Positions 1 through 7,559 of a stretch of 64,000 nucleotides of DNA are shown piece after piece (positions within the stretch are counted from its first letter, which is position 1; each line of letters opens with the position of its first letter). This DNA comes from Deltaproteobacteria bacterium (GTDB lineage: Bacteria; Desulfobacterota; Syntrophorhabdia; Syntrophorhabdales; Syntrophorhabdaceae). Position numbers and translations under genes: made by a program. The notes under the pieces are model-generated. The model saw nothing but the letters and a program-made list of their open reading frames with translations, was not told the DNA's origin and did not search any database. The stretch spans positions 36,813-100,812 of the forward strand of contig JAKLET010000012.1 in NCBI GenBank assembly GCA_022711595.1. Direction: 5' to 3'.

Positions 1-1232
1 ATTTCGGAGCAAGGGCCTGGAAGATCCTGGCGGAAGAAACGAAACGCAAAGAGACTGAAAGGGCGCTCAAGGAAAGCGAGGAGCGCTACAGGACGCTTTT
101 TGATTCATCCGTTGACTCCATTATCATCATTTCGCAAGAGCTTACCCCGATCGATCTGAACCCTGCGGCATTGAAGCTGTTCGGTTTTTCAAGTAAAGAC
201 GAGTTCATGAAGCGTACCGTGGTGAGCGGTTCACCTGAATATCAACCGGATGGTGTCCCGTCTTCTGTCAAGGCAAAAGAGATGATCAATATTGCCCTCG
301 AGAAAGGGTCGCACGTCTTCGAGTGGACCCATAAAAAAGTGGACGGGACAGAGTTTCCCGCGGTTGTCCTCCTTTCCAGAATGATCGTTGACGGCCGCGT
401 TGCCATCCAGTCGTCAGTTCGGGATATCAGTGATCAGAAGCGTGCGGAGGAGCGGCGCCTGGAGATGGAAAAGAGGGTCCTCCATTCGCAAAAGATGGAA
501 AGCCTCGGCGTCCTTGCCGGCGGTCTTGCCCATGTTCTCAACAATATACTCACTGTGATCCAGACAAACCTTGAGATCGCCGTGATGGAGATAAAACAGC
601 CGTCACAGGGCTGTACCCCTTATATCAAGGGCGCAATCGACGCAACTCGCAACGCGGCCGAGCTCACGGACCAGATCCTCGCATATGCCGGGAAATCGGT
701 GGTCCCCATGGTCCGGACGATCGATCTGAACGCGATGGTGGAAACGGGCCTGATGTTGTGCAAAGCGTCGATACCTCAAAAAATCTCCCTCGATTTTCGC
801 AGGGATGCGCACCTGCCCCAAGTAACCGCCGATGCGGGCCAGGTCCAGCAGGCCATTGTAAATCTCGTTACGAACGCTGCAGAGGCGATCGGGCAGACGG
901 AAGGATCGATAACTGTCAGCACCGGCATTGAGGACTATGACGCATTGCGCCTGGAAGAAAGCAGGATCAATGAAAGGCCGGATCCCGGGCGTTTCATATT
1001 TTTTGAAGTTGCCGATACAGGGTGCGGGATGGACGCATCGGGCCAGCAGCTCATGTTCGATCCTTTCTATACGACGAAGTTCACCGGCAGGGGGCTTGGC
1101 GTACCGGCTGTTCTGGGCATCATCAGGCGCCACAGGGGGGCGATATTCGTCCGGAGCGCCCCGGGGCTGGGAACGACTGTCAGGGTCCTGCTTCCCGTTG
1201 TCGAACACGGTCAGGATATGGCGGGAATTTGA
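1..1232 (+). CDS. PAS-domain sensor histidine kinase, 5' end cut by window
   Basis: Signal-transducing histidine kinase. The frame is open to the left window edge, so the N-terminus is missing. The visible part starts with a linker, then a PAS domain (ESEERYRTLF segment near base 75), a HisKA dimerisation helix and an HATPase domain. The H-box is GGLAHVLNNILTVI (bases about 522-563). The N-box is NLVTNAAEAIG, the G1 box DTGCGMD and the G2 box GRGLG. No receiver domain follows, so the response regulator must be encoded elsewhere. The residue after the phospho-acceptor His is Val, where this kinase class usually has Asp. No transmembrane segment is visible in the part present. The signal sensed is unknown. 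Confidence 0.9.
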   Translation, partial: FGARAWKILAEETKRKETERALKESEERYRTLFDSSVDSIIIISQELTPIDLNPAALKLFGFSSKDEFMKRTVVSGSPEYQPDGVPSSVKAKEMINIALEKGSHVFEWTHKKVDGTEFPAVVLLSRMIVDGRVAIQSSVRDISDQKRAEERRLEMEKRVLHSQKMESLGVLAGGLAHVLNNILTVIQTNLEIAVMEIKQPSQGCTPYIKGAIDATRNAAELTDQILAYAGKSVVPMVRTIDLNAMVETGLMLCKASIPQKISLDFRRDAHLPQVTADAGQVQQAIVNLVTNAAEAIGQTEGSITVSTGIEDYDALRLEESRINERPDPGRFIFFEVADTGCGMDASGQQLMFDPFYTTKFTGRGLGVPAVLGIIRRHRGAIFVRSAPGLGTTVRVLLPVVEHGQDMAGI

Positions 1233-1307
1233 TGCCGGGGAGGCCCCTTCGCCGTCATCGGAAGACGGGAAGGGTTATGCACAGAAAATAAAACGTGCCC
1301 GGGTTTA

Positions 1308-1637
1308 TCAGGGGCCTTTGATCTCCAGCCATTCCGTAAGGTTCTTATTGATGGCAAGAAAGCCGATCTGGACGTCCCTTGTGTCCGCTTCCTCAATGGC
1401 GTTGGAGAGCACGATAAAAGCCCTGTTGTCGTTGATGACATCACTGACACGTGAAAGGTTGTCCGGAACAAAGATGTCACCGATATATTTTTTTCCTCCA
1501 GCCTTAAGGCGTACCTTGATGAGCTTGCCTTTTCTGTCCTTTGAGTCGCTGGGGACCTCGCTGCGGCAGTAGCGGCAGATCACCGCAACGGCCTTGATCT
1601 CTTCCCCGCAATACCGGCACTGCTTCATGTCTTCCAT
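1308..1637 (-). CDS. small zinc-ribbon protein, function unknown
   Basis: A 109-aa protein with an N-terminal zinc ribbon (CRYC at 7-10 and CRYC at 21-24). The rest is a compact beta-rich domain with the segment KKYIGDIFVPDN. GAGGAGGGA sits 5 bases before the ATG, which supports this start. It converges with the histidine kinase gene, leaving 75 bases between the stops. The C-terminal part resembles small domains seen beside signalling genes in Desulfobacterota, but I cannot name a function. A DNA, RNA or protein-binding adaptor is possible; no enzymatic motif is visible. Confidence 0.75.
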   Translation of the reverse strand: MEDMKQCRYCGEEIKAVAVICRYCRSEVPSDSKDRKGKLIKVRLKAGGKKYIGDIFVPDNLSRVSDVINDNRAFIVLSNAIEEADTRDVQIGFLAINKNLTEWLEIKGP

Positions 1638-1789
1638 TCTCGTCCCTCCTCATATTCTTCGCCGCCGTACGGTTTTTCCCGCCACCGTATTCAATCCTAT
1701 TTTCCGGTAATTTCCGTCAATATGCAACCTCATTTTTCCGGCCTGTTCCAATGGATTGCAATGGGATGCCGCTGCCGTTGTTTTCAGGG

Positions 1790-2932
1790 TTACAAAGAAA
1801 GGGAGCGGATGCCGTGATCCGCCATGCCTTTTCGTAATTCGTTGAGAACATTTTTATACTGCATTTGTTTGTTGGTCAGGCGGGCGAAGGCGTTTACGAC
1901 CCTGTTCCTTCGATAGAAGAACTGCGGTGAGAGGAAGAATATGTCGGCGCACCACTTCGCATAGGTGAAGTCTTTCACTATCCGCCTGTTTATCTCTTTT
2001 GTGAATTTTTTAGAAAGACCGCCGCGTTCTTCAAGTTCATCGGCAATGGTGTCGGCCGCAATGGCCCCGCTCAATACGGCATAGTATATTCCCTCTCCGC
2101 TGAACGGGTCGGTAAGACATGCCGCGTCTCCGGCCAGACAGGCCCTGTGCGTGTTCAACAACCCCGGTCCCTTGCTGAAAGAAACGAACCACCCCTTCCT
2201 GGATCCTTCCCTGGCGTCACGCAGAAATTCGAAGCGTTCCATGAATTGCCGGTAAATAAGCGCAAGGCCGGGTATACGCTCAAGCGTGGCGGCGATCCCG
2301 ACGGAAAAATGGTCTTTTTTCGGGAAGACCCACCCGTATCCTTTTGGTATGAAACCGAACCCGAAAAAGGCCCTGTCTGCGTATTGTTCAAGGACACCGG
2401 CATCACGGGGATAAAGCTCGGCTTCGATACCGGCCCCGCCGGGCCCTCTGTACAATCCCATGTTTCTTGCAACAACGCTTTTAGCGCCGTCCGCCCCCAC
2501 GACGACAAGGCCGGTTATGCTGTCGCCGCCCGCGGTGCGAACCGTTATGTGGTTCTCAGATTCTTCTACCGATATGACGTTTGTCCCTTCCATAAGGACC
2601 GCCCCGGCGGAAGTGGCCGCCTCAATAAGGCGCATATCAAAGTCCACGCGGGAAATCATCTGCACCTTCATGCTGTCGGGATAGAAAGTGCAATCTTCCT
2701 GCTCATCGCGGGAAAAAAATGTAACACCCCTCACGACCTGTTCAACTGCCATGAGATGATCAATGTCCAGGATTTTCGCTATGGCCGGTGTTGTGGCTCC
2801 GCCGCATGGCTTATACCGCGGGAGCGCCTCTTTCTCAATGAGAAGGGTCTTCAGACCATTGAGGGCCAGGCGGCGCGCGGCAGTTGCCCCGGCCGGTCCC
2901 GCCCCTACCACTATGCAGTCATATCGATCCAT
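1790..2932 (-). CDS. geranylgeranyl-reductase-family FAD oxidoreductase
   Basis: A 380-aa flavoprotein of the geranylgeranyl reductase/digeranylgeranylglycerophospholipid reductase family, which hydrogenates or oxidises isoprenoid or lipid double bonds. Visible marks are the Rossmann GAGPAG at 10-15, KPCGG at 41-45 (family cysteine motif), YGWVFPK at 199-205 and the FAD-binding GDA at 268-270 followed by DPFSGEG. Length is normal for the family. It stands alone on the minus strand between small unknown genes, so the context gives no substrate. Members in bacteria without archaeal lipids may act on menaquinone or other isoprenoids; this is inference. Confidence 0.88.
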   Translation of the reverse strand: MDRYDCIVVGAGPAGATAARRLALNGLKTLLIEKEALPRYKPCGGATTPAIAKILDIDHLMAVEQVVRGVTFFSRDEQEDCTFYPDSMKVQMISRVDFDMRLIEAATSAGAVLMEGTNVISVEESENHITVRTAGGDSITGLVVVGADGAKSVVARNMGLYRGPGGAGIEAELYPRDAGVLEQYADRAFFGFGFIPKGYGWVFPKKDHFSVGIAATLERIPGLALIYRQFMERFEFLRDAREGSRKGWFVSFSKGPGLLNTHRACLAGDAACLTDPFSGEGIYYAVLSGAIAADTIADELEERGGLSKKFTKEINRRIVKDFTYAKWCADIFFLSPQFFYRRNRVVNAFARLTNKQMQYKNVLNELRKGMADHGIRSLSL

Positions 2933-3047
2933 TTAGAAGACAATGGTCAGATTCCAATAATCAATGGAATTCTGCGTGGTCCATTGCACCGTCTTTGTTT
3001 GATCATTGCCTTTTGCCCGGTCATTGGGGTTTGGGTTGTTTTTCATT

Positions 3048-3530
3048 TTATTCACCATCTGTATCTTCTATCGTATAACCCTTTTTTGCCAGGCAGGTAA
3101 AAACTGATTCAGCATAACGCTGCCGCAGGGCATACATAGGATCGGAAACGGCGTTTTCATTATTTTTCATAGCCTTTCTTTGTTGTTTCTTCCTCGCCAG
3201 AAAGGCCCCGGCAGCGGCCCCTGTGGGTCCTCCGGTGGCCATCCCTCGGGCGGCGCTGCGTATGACCGGATTTCGTATTATCCTGTTATGGTCAGAGGCA
3301 TGAGACTTGACCGCGTCATCCTTGCCCGGGTCATACCCAGATTCCTTTATGGCCAGGTCGTGGCATTCACGCTCATCAGCGATCTGCTGCTGCCGGGATT
3401 GTCCCATATCGGGTTGTATGGTGACCGTCGCGGCTGCCTGCTCACCGATAGCGAAAAACCCCCATGCGGCGAAAGCAATGATGGATACCCTTAAAAAAAT
3501 TCCAGAACTGTTCTTCGGCTTTTTTGCCAT
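3048..3530 (-). CDS. exported glycine-zipper-type small protein
   Basis: A 160-aa protein with an N-terminal hydrophobic segment (about residues 12-33, ending in AAA), which looks like a signal peptide. A glycine/alanine-rich stretch (residues about 92-110, MATGGPTGAAAGAF) resembles the glycine zippers of outer-membrane and lysis-type small proteins. Two cysteines, one before the zipper (ECHDLA) and one near the end (FTCLAKKGY), could form a disulfide in the periplasm. No enzyme motif is visible. The neighbours do not suggest a pathway. Envelope location is inferred from the signal and the zipper only. Confidence 0.7.
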   Translation of the reverse strand: MAKKPKNSSGIFLRVSIIAFAAWGFFAIGEQAAATVTIQPDMGQSRQQQIADERECHDLAIKESGYDPGKDDAVKSHASDHNRIIRNPVIRSAARGMATGGPTGAAAGAFLARKKQQRKAMKNNENAVSDPMYALRQRYAESVFTCLAKKGYTIEDTDGE

Positions 3531-3654
3531 AAATGTGTTATAAACAAATCGTATGAAACGATTATAAAGTACCGCCTGTTTTTTTTCAAGACCCCTTTCT
3601 TGCTAACATATACGACAGATAAAATAATAATCTGAGATATAAGACAGTATAAAT

Positions 3655-3684
3655 CTGTCGCATACGATAGGATACGGTACCCCT
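3655..3684 (+). promoter_or_regulatory. upstream motif copy 1 (candidate enhancer-binding site)
   Basis: Thirty bases matching 27 of 30 with 4375-4404. The left half is an imperfect palindrome (CTGTCGCATACGATAG), followed by an invariant GATACGGTACCCCT. It lies 39 bases before the -24 box of the sigma-54-type promoter, exactly as in copy 2. A binding site for an activator of the NtrC class is the natural reading; no regulator gene of that class is in the window. Confidence 0.6.
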
Positions 3685-3723
3685 GATATTTATAACTCAT
3701 GGATATACTTAGCTAAAATACTC

Positions 3724-3739
3724 TGGCATAGGTTTTGCT
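3724..3739 (+). promoter_or_regulatory. sigma-54-type promoter, copy 1
   Basis: TGGCATAGGTTTTGCT has GG and GC separated by 10 bases, the spacing required for the -24/-12 elements of RpoN promoters. It precedes the first 105-aa gene, giving a leader of roughly 110 bases. The second copy, 720 bases downstream, has the same elements. Confidence 0.75.
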
Positions 3740-3861
3740 TTGAGTGTAGCAGGAGTACGCAGTCATGATATATGTTGTGGTTCTTTCGGCAGCAGTTAAA
3801 TTTCCAGCACATGCGGAACGCTTGAACGGGTACGGTTTTCGTGCCTAAAGGGGAGGATATT

Positions 3862-4179
3862 ATGGCAAGAGAATGGTCACTGCAAACGGTAACTAACCTT
3901 AAATTCAGAGAGATGGAGAAGATGTTGATAGAGGTCTTCGGTTGTATACCTGTGGATTTCAAGAGGGTCATCAGGCTTGATATCCGCAAGGGAAGACCGA
4001 TGGCCCTGCCCGAGGTAAATCTCGGCTCGATGGAAAAGACGATCATGGAGATCTTCGGGTGCATTTCTCCCGATAAGCATGTGATCGAGTTCGACGCGGG
4101 CAAAAACAAGAAGAAGACCATCGTGAAGATTGTCCATGATGAAGGCGAACACATTCATTATATGGCACATAGCGCCTGA
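3862..4179 (+). CDS. 105-aa internally duplicated protein, copy 1, unknown function
   Basis: Not recognised. The ATG at 3862 is chosen because GGGGAGG precedes it and because the start then matches the paralogue at 4532; a GTG at 3841 in the same frame lacks support. The protein is built of two related halves, residues about 14-46 and 53-85. Each carries MEK, then FGCI (Cys28, Cys67), then VIRLD or VIEFD. There is no signal peptide or membrane segment, and the C-terminus ends in a His-rich tail (EHIHYMAH). It is driven by its own sigma-54-type promoter and followed by a hairpin. It lies directly upstream of the benzoyl-CoA-reductase-type operon, so a role in aromatic metabolism or its control is possible, but this is inference. 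Confidence 0.8.
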   Translation: MAREWSLQTVTNLKFREMEKMLIEVFGCIPVDFKRVIRLDIRKGRPMALPEVNLGSMEKTIMEIFGCISPDKHVIEFDAGKNKKKTIVKIVHDEGEHIHYMAHSA

Positions 4180-4227
4180 TGCCGAATAATCACCAGGTGC
4201 GATTTTTCGATAAATAACACATTCACG

Positions 4228-4265
4228 ACACGGCGGTGACTAAAGGAAACACATCACCGCTGTGT
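4228..4265 (+). terminator. hairpin after copy 1
   Basis: ACACGGCGGTGA (4228-4239) pairs with TCACCGCTGTGT (4254-4265) over 12 positions with one G-U. It lies 50 bases after the first 105-aa gene and before the second promoter. Only a weak T-rich tail follows, so it may act as a terminator or as an mRNA-stabilising stem. Confidence 0.5.
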
Positions 4266-4374
4266 CTTATTTGCCGGTATAATCCAATAAGTCGATCAAA
4301 CAATAAGGCATGGTATTACATAACTGTCAATAGCAACAGATATTATCAATACTGCAATATATGTCAGCTTATAA

Positions 4375-4404
4375 CTGTCACATGTGATAGGATACGGTAC
4401 CCCT
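4375..4404 (+). promoter_or_regulatory. upstream motif copy 2 (candidate enhancer-binding site)
   Basis: Second copy of the 30-base motif. Its left half, CTGTCACATGTGATAG, contains the perfect palindrome TCACATGTGA and is 14/16 symmetric overall. The right half GATACGGTACCCCT is identical to copy 1. It again lies 39 bases before the -24 box. The conserved spacing and symmetry point to a dimeric activator. Confidence 0.6.
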
Positions 4405-4443
4405 ACATCTTCTAACTTATTAATAATACAAAATAAATGTGTG

Positions 4444-4459
4444 TGGCATGCGCTTTGCT
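4444..4459 (+). promoter_or_regulatory. sigma-54-type promoter, copy 2
   Basis: TGGCATGCGCTTTGCT has GG and GC at the correct 10-base separation. It precedes the second 105-aa gene with a leader of about 60 bases, 50 shorter than that of copy 1. Motif-to-promoter spacing is the same as in copy 1. Confidence 0.75.
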
Positions 4460-4531
4460 TTAACTAATTCCGGGCGCAGAGAGTGAAACGGATTAGAAAA
4501 GGTTATTTAAGACCAGCTTCAGGAGGACAAC

Positions 4532-4849
4532 ATGGCACGAGAATGGTCGCTGCAAACGGTAACCAACCTTAAGTTCAGGAAATTGGAAAAAACGCTGATC
4601 GAGGTCTACGGTTGTATACCCGTGGATTACAAGAGGGTCATAAAGCTCGATGTGGGAAGAGGAAGACCGATGGCCCTGCCCGAGGTAAATCTCGGCTCGA
4701 TGGAAAAGACGATCATGGAGATCTTCGGGTGCATTTCTCCCGATAAGCATGTGATCGAGTTCGACGCGGGTAAAAAAAGGAAGAAGACCATCGTGAGACT
4801 TGTCCACGAAGAAGGCGAACTTTTCCAGAGAAGCGTCCCCTGTGCGTGA
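4532..4849 (+). CDS. 105-aa internally duplicated protein, copy 2, unknown function
   Basis: Paralogue of the gene at 3862, same length and same two-half structure, with YGCIP (Cys28) and FGCIS (Cys67). The ATG follows a GGAGG-type site. Residues 44-80 are encoded by DNA identical to copy 1 for 110 bases, while the first 43 codons differ at many silent and some replacement positions. The tails also differ: here ELFQRSVPCA, with an extra cysteine near the end. It has its own sigma-54-type promoter. The reductase operon begins 160 bases downstream behind a separate sigma-70-type promoter. Confidence 0.8.
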   Translation: MAREWSLQTVTNLKFRKLEKTLIEVYGCIPVDYKRVIKLDVGRGRPMALPEVNLGSMEKTIMEIFGCISPDKHVIEFDAGKKRKKTIVRLVHEEGELFQRSVPCA

Positions 4850-4875
4850 TTGTGTGAAAAGCTTCACATAACTCA

Positions 4876-4904
4876 TTGACAAAGGCGGCCCCTTCGTTTA
4901 AAAT
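4876..4904 (+). promoter_or_regulatory. sigma-70-type promoter of the reductase operon
   Basis: TTGACA (4876-4881), 17 bases, TAAAAT (4899-4904). Strong match upstream of the four-gene reductase operon, giving a leader of about 100 bases. Confidence 0.7.
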
Positions 4905-4906
4905 TG

Positions 4907-4935
4907 AGCGCCGAAGAGACCGGGCGCTTTTATGT
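4907..4935 (+). terminator. inverted repeat with T-run at the operon promoter
   Basis: AGCGCC (4907-4912) and GGCGCT (4923-4928) flank a 10-base loop and are followed by TTTTATG. For transcripts coming from the 105-aa gene it would be a short intrinsic terminator. For the reductase promoter it straddles the expected start point and could instead be an operator. Confidence 0.4.
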
Positions 4936-4943
4936 AAGGCTGA

Positions 4944-4991
4944 CCCGGTTACAAGTATACATTACCCCCGGTAATCCGAAACGGAACCGGG
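4944..4991 (+). promoter_or_regulatory. structured leader of the reductase operon
   Basis: CCCGGTT (4944-4950) pairs with AACCGGG (4985-4991), enclosing a second stem ATTACC/GGTAAT (4961-4966/4970-4975). The nested stems end about 18 bases before the first ATG, close to the ribosome site. A regulatory leader or an operator is possible; no known riboswitch class is recognised. Confidence 0.35.
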
Positions 4992-5008
4992 GCGGATAAG
5001 GAGCTAAG

Positions 5009-6169
5009 ATGACAGAAATGCGAGACGGTAATGGTTTGGCAACCGCCGAAAAGCTCTACACCCAGTACGGGTCAAGGGCCAGGGAATTGAAGGCAGCAGG
5101 TAAAAAGATTATTGGATACCTCTCCGCTCTTGGTCCCGTTGAGATAATGACGGCGGCAGGAGTGGTCCCGTTCAGGCTGAAAGGCAATGTTTCTGAAGCG
5201 ATCAGCAAGGGGGATGCATACATGGAAAGCATTGTATGTCCCTTTGTGCGTAATGTTTTTGACCTTGCGGTCAAGGGGAAATACGATTTTCTTGACGGCA
5301 TGGTCCTGCCCCACCAGTGTGACTCGATCGACCGTACGAACGAGACCTGGAGCTACACTTTAAAGCTCCCTTACTGGCATTTTCTCAACGTTCCTCACGT
5401 CACCGGCGATCCCTCGATCACGTTCATGAAAGAGATCCTGCGCATCTTTATCGGTACCCTTGAAAAGTTCACCGGCACAAAGATCACCGATGAGGCCATA
5501 GCGGCGGCGGTGAAGGCGCACAACGAGAACAGGAAGCTCATGAGGGACCTCTACGATCTGAGGAAGTCCAATCCTCCTGCAATATCCGGAACGGAAATGA
5601 TGAAGGTCCTTGTTGCCGCGATGAGCCTCCCCGTGGAAGAGTCGAGCGCTCTCATCAAGGCGGTGACCAATGAGGTAAAGGCGAAGGGCGCCGCGGCGAA
5701 TGGCAAGGGAAAACGCATCATGATCATCGGTGACCAGATCGACGACGTTGCCATTATCGACGCCATCGAATCCACCGGGGCCTGCCTGGTGATGGATGAC
5801 CTTTCTCTTGGCGCCAAGATGTACTGGCAGGATGTCGATGCGACACCCGATCCGCTTCAGGGCATTGCCGAGCGCTATCTCAGAAAGCTGAAGATCCCCA
5901 CGACCTTCGTAGGGTCAGCCGACACATACGCGGGTATCCTTGAAGAGCGTTTCGGGCACATGAAGAAATATGTGAACGAGTTCAAGGTGGACGGTGTCAT
6001 TCTCTTCATCTACAAGTATTGCGACCCCTACGGATTTGAGGTACCGGCAATAAAGAGCTTCATCGAATCAGCGGGAACGCCTGTGCTCTACCTGGAGGAT
6101 GAGTATTCCACTTCTTCCCTGGCGAGGGTGAAGACCAGGATCGAGGCATTCCTCGAAATGATCGCATAA
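5009..6169 (+). CDS. bzdN: benzoyl-CoA-reductase-type subunit, BzdN/BcrC-like
   Basis: A 386-aa member of the 2-hydroxyacyl-CoA dehydratase D-component family. In ATP-dependent benzoyl-CoA reductases, the two subunits of this fold form the ring-reducing module that binds benzoyl-CoA and an iron-sulfur cluster. Conserved-looking cysteines are Cys77 (SIVCPF), Cys104 (PHQCDS) and Cys338 (YKYCDPYGFE). Length fits BzdN or BcrC (about 380 aa). GGAG precedes the ATG. It is first in a four-gene run (386, 443, 279, 257 aa), the order and sizes expected for bzdNOPQ. A related aryl- or hydroxyacyl-CoA dehydratase is the main alternative. The symbol is by analogy, not proven substrate. Confidence 0.8.
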   Translation: MTEMRDGNGLATAEKLYTQYGSRARELKAAGKKIIGYLSALGPVEIMTAAGVVPFRLKGNVSEAISKGDAYMESIVCPFVRNVFDLAVKGKYDFLDGMVLPHQCDSIDRTNETWSYTLKLPYWHFLNVPHVTGDPSITFMKEILRIFIGTLEKFTGTKITDEAIAAAVKAHNENRKLMRDLYDLRKSNPPAISGTEMMKVLVAAMSLPVEESSALIKAVTNEVKAKGAAANGKGKRIMIIGDQIDDVAIIDAIESTGACLVMDDLSLGAKMYWQDVDATPDPLQGIAERYLRKLKIPTTFVGSADTYAGILEERFGHMKKYVNEFKVDGVILFIYKYCDPYGFEVPAIKSFIESAGTPVLYLEDEYSTSSLARVKTRIEAFLEMIA

Positions 6170-6189
6170 CCGAGAGAGAGGAGAATCAC

Positions 6190-7521
6190 ATGGCTGAAGA
6201 AAAAAAAGGAAGAGCAGTTGCGACATCCACGGCGGCGAGCATACCGAAATTCGTGCGCGGTAACCTGTCTGCAACACTTAAAGCTAAAGAAGAAGGAAAG
6301 AAAGTGGCCGCGGCCTTCATCGCTGACGGTCAGGATGAGATCATGCGTGCGATGGATATCGTGCCTGCCTGGGGTGAGAGCTATTCGGGAGTCTGTTCGG
6401 CGAAACGCCAGGCCGAGCCATATCTCCAGAAGGCCGAGTCGGATAATTTCTCCAGGTCCCTCTGCACATATGCAACCTGTAACATCGGCTTCGATATGAT
6501 CCGCGAAGAACAGGGCGGGACTATGCCCGAAGGGGCGCCGTGGGGCGGCATGGCAAGGCCTGACATGATCCTCGGCAACGGGCAGCTTCTGTGCGACCCG
6601 CGGTTCAAGTGGCCCCAGGCGACACAGCATTACCTGCAGGATGTCCCCGTTTTTGTTACCAACATGTACTACCCGCCGTGGGACCCGAATATTGATCACC
6701 ACGAGCAGGAACCGATCTACGTCAAATATATCACCGAAGAGCTCCGCGAAACAGTAAAGTTCTGTGAAAAGATAACGGGTAAGAAAATGGATTGGGACCG
6801 CCTCGCGGCAACGGTCGAACTTTCAGACAAAACCTGGGACCTTTTCATCGACACCTACGAACTGCGCAAGCACATCCCGACACCGATGGATACCGGCGAC
6901 GCCATGAACACCATGGTCCCGCTGACCTTCAATCTCGGGACACAGGAGGCATATGATTTTTATGTCAACCTCAACGCGGAGCTGAAACAGAAGATCGCCG
7001 ACGGTGTGGGCGTGGCCGATCCTGAAAAATACAGGGTCATCTGGGCCGCGGGCCTGCCGAGCTGGTTCGCGCTGGGAGATTTCCAGTATTTCAACGGCAA
7101 GGGCGTTGTGTTCCCCGTGGAAGTGACCTATCGCGGCTGCGAGAAGATAGAGCGCCTTGACCTGCCGAAGACGAACGATCCCCTGGAACATATCGCCTGG
7201 AGATGGGTGCGTTACTGGACACATTGGTATGACGCGGCAAAAAAACGTTCCGGCTCCACTCCCAAGGTCGAGCGGATCATTGAGTATATCGAGGATTATA
7301 AGTGCGACGGCGCGGTCTTCCATTCCGCCTTCTCATGCAGAAGCTGGCACGCCGGCATCATGCAGCAGGCCGCCACGCTGAAAAACGTTTACAAGGACAT
7401 CCCCATCCTGATCATGGAGGGTGATATTGTTGACATCAGCTCCTATAACGAGGCAGACACCCATAACAGGATAGACGCCTTCATTGAGACTCTCGCGGCT
7501 TACAAGAAGAGACAGGGCTAA
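6190..7521 (+). CDS. bzdO: benzoyl-CoA-reductase-type subunit, BzdO/BcrB-like
   Basis: A 443-aa partner of the preceding subunit, same dehydratase fold, with a longer N-terminal region as in BzdO/BcrB. Cysteines stand at 69, 92 and 97 (LCTYATC) and at 383 (FSCRSWH), where this family binds its cluster and positions the substrate. The gene starts 20 bases after the previous stop with GAGAGGAG upstream. Together the two would form the catalytic heterodimer in the cytoplasm. The short spacing and common strand indicate one transcript with the two ATPase subunits downstream. Confidence 0.8.
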   Translation: MAEEKKGRAVATSTAASIPKFVRGNLSATLKAKEEGKKVAAAFIADGQDEIMRAMDIVPAWGESYSGVCSAKRQAEPYLQKAESDNFSRSLCTYATCNIGFDMIREEQGGTMPEGAPWGGMARPDMILGNGQLLCDPRFKWPQATQHYLQDVPVFVTNMYYPPWDPNIDHHEQEPIYVKYITEELRETVKFCEKITGKKMDWDRLAATVELSDKTWDLFIDTYELRKHIPTPMDTGDAMNTMVPLTFNLGTQEAYDFYVNLNAELKQKIADGVGVADPEKYRVIWAAGLPSWFALGDFQYFNGKGVVFPVEVTYRGCEKIERLDLPKTNDPLEHIAWRWVRYWTHWYDAAKKRSGSTPKVERIIEYIEDYKCDGAVFHSAFSCRSWHAGIMQQAATLKNVYKDIPILIMEGDIVDISSYNEADTHNRIDAFIETLAAYKKRQG

Positions 7522-7559
7522 ATCAAGAGGTCTTAAGGAAGTACATAGGAGCAGTACGA

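Noticed and set aside
603..1208. 201-aa minus-strand open frame
   Set aside because: Antisense shadow of the histidine kinase catalytic region; no domain.
2147..3100. 317-aa plus-strand open frame
   Set aside because: It is the antisense of the geranylgeranyl-reductase-family gene, whose own strand carries clear FAD motifs.
3841..3861. GTG start giving a 112-aa version of the first paralogue
   Set aside because: GGGGAGG lies inside that extension, and the paralogue starts at the equivalent of ATG 3862.
3655..4404. CRISPR-like or insertion-sequence end repeats
   Set aside because: Only two copies exist, each at a fixed distance from a sigma-54-type promoter, and no transposase or terminal inverted repeat is present.
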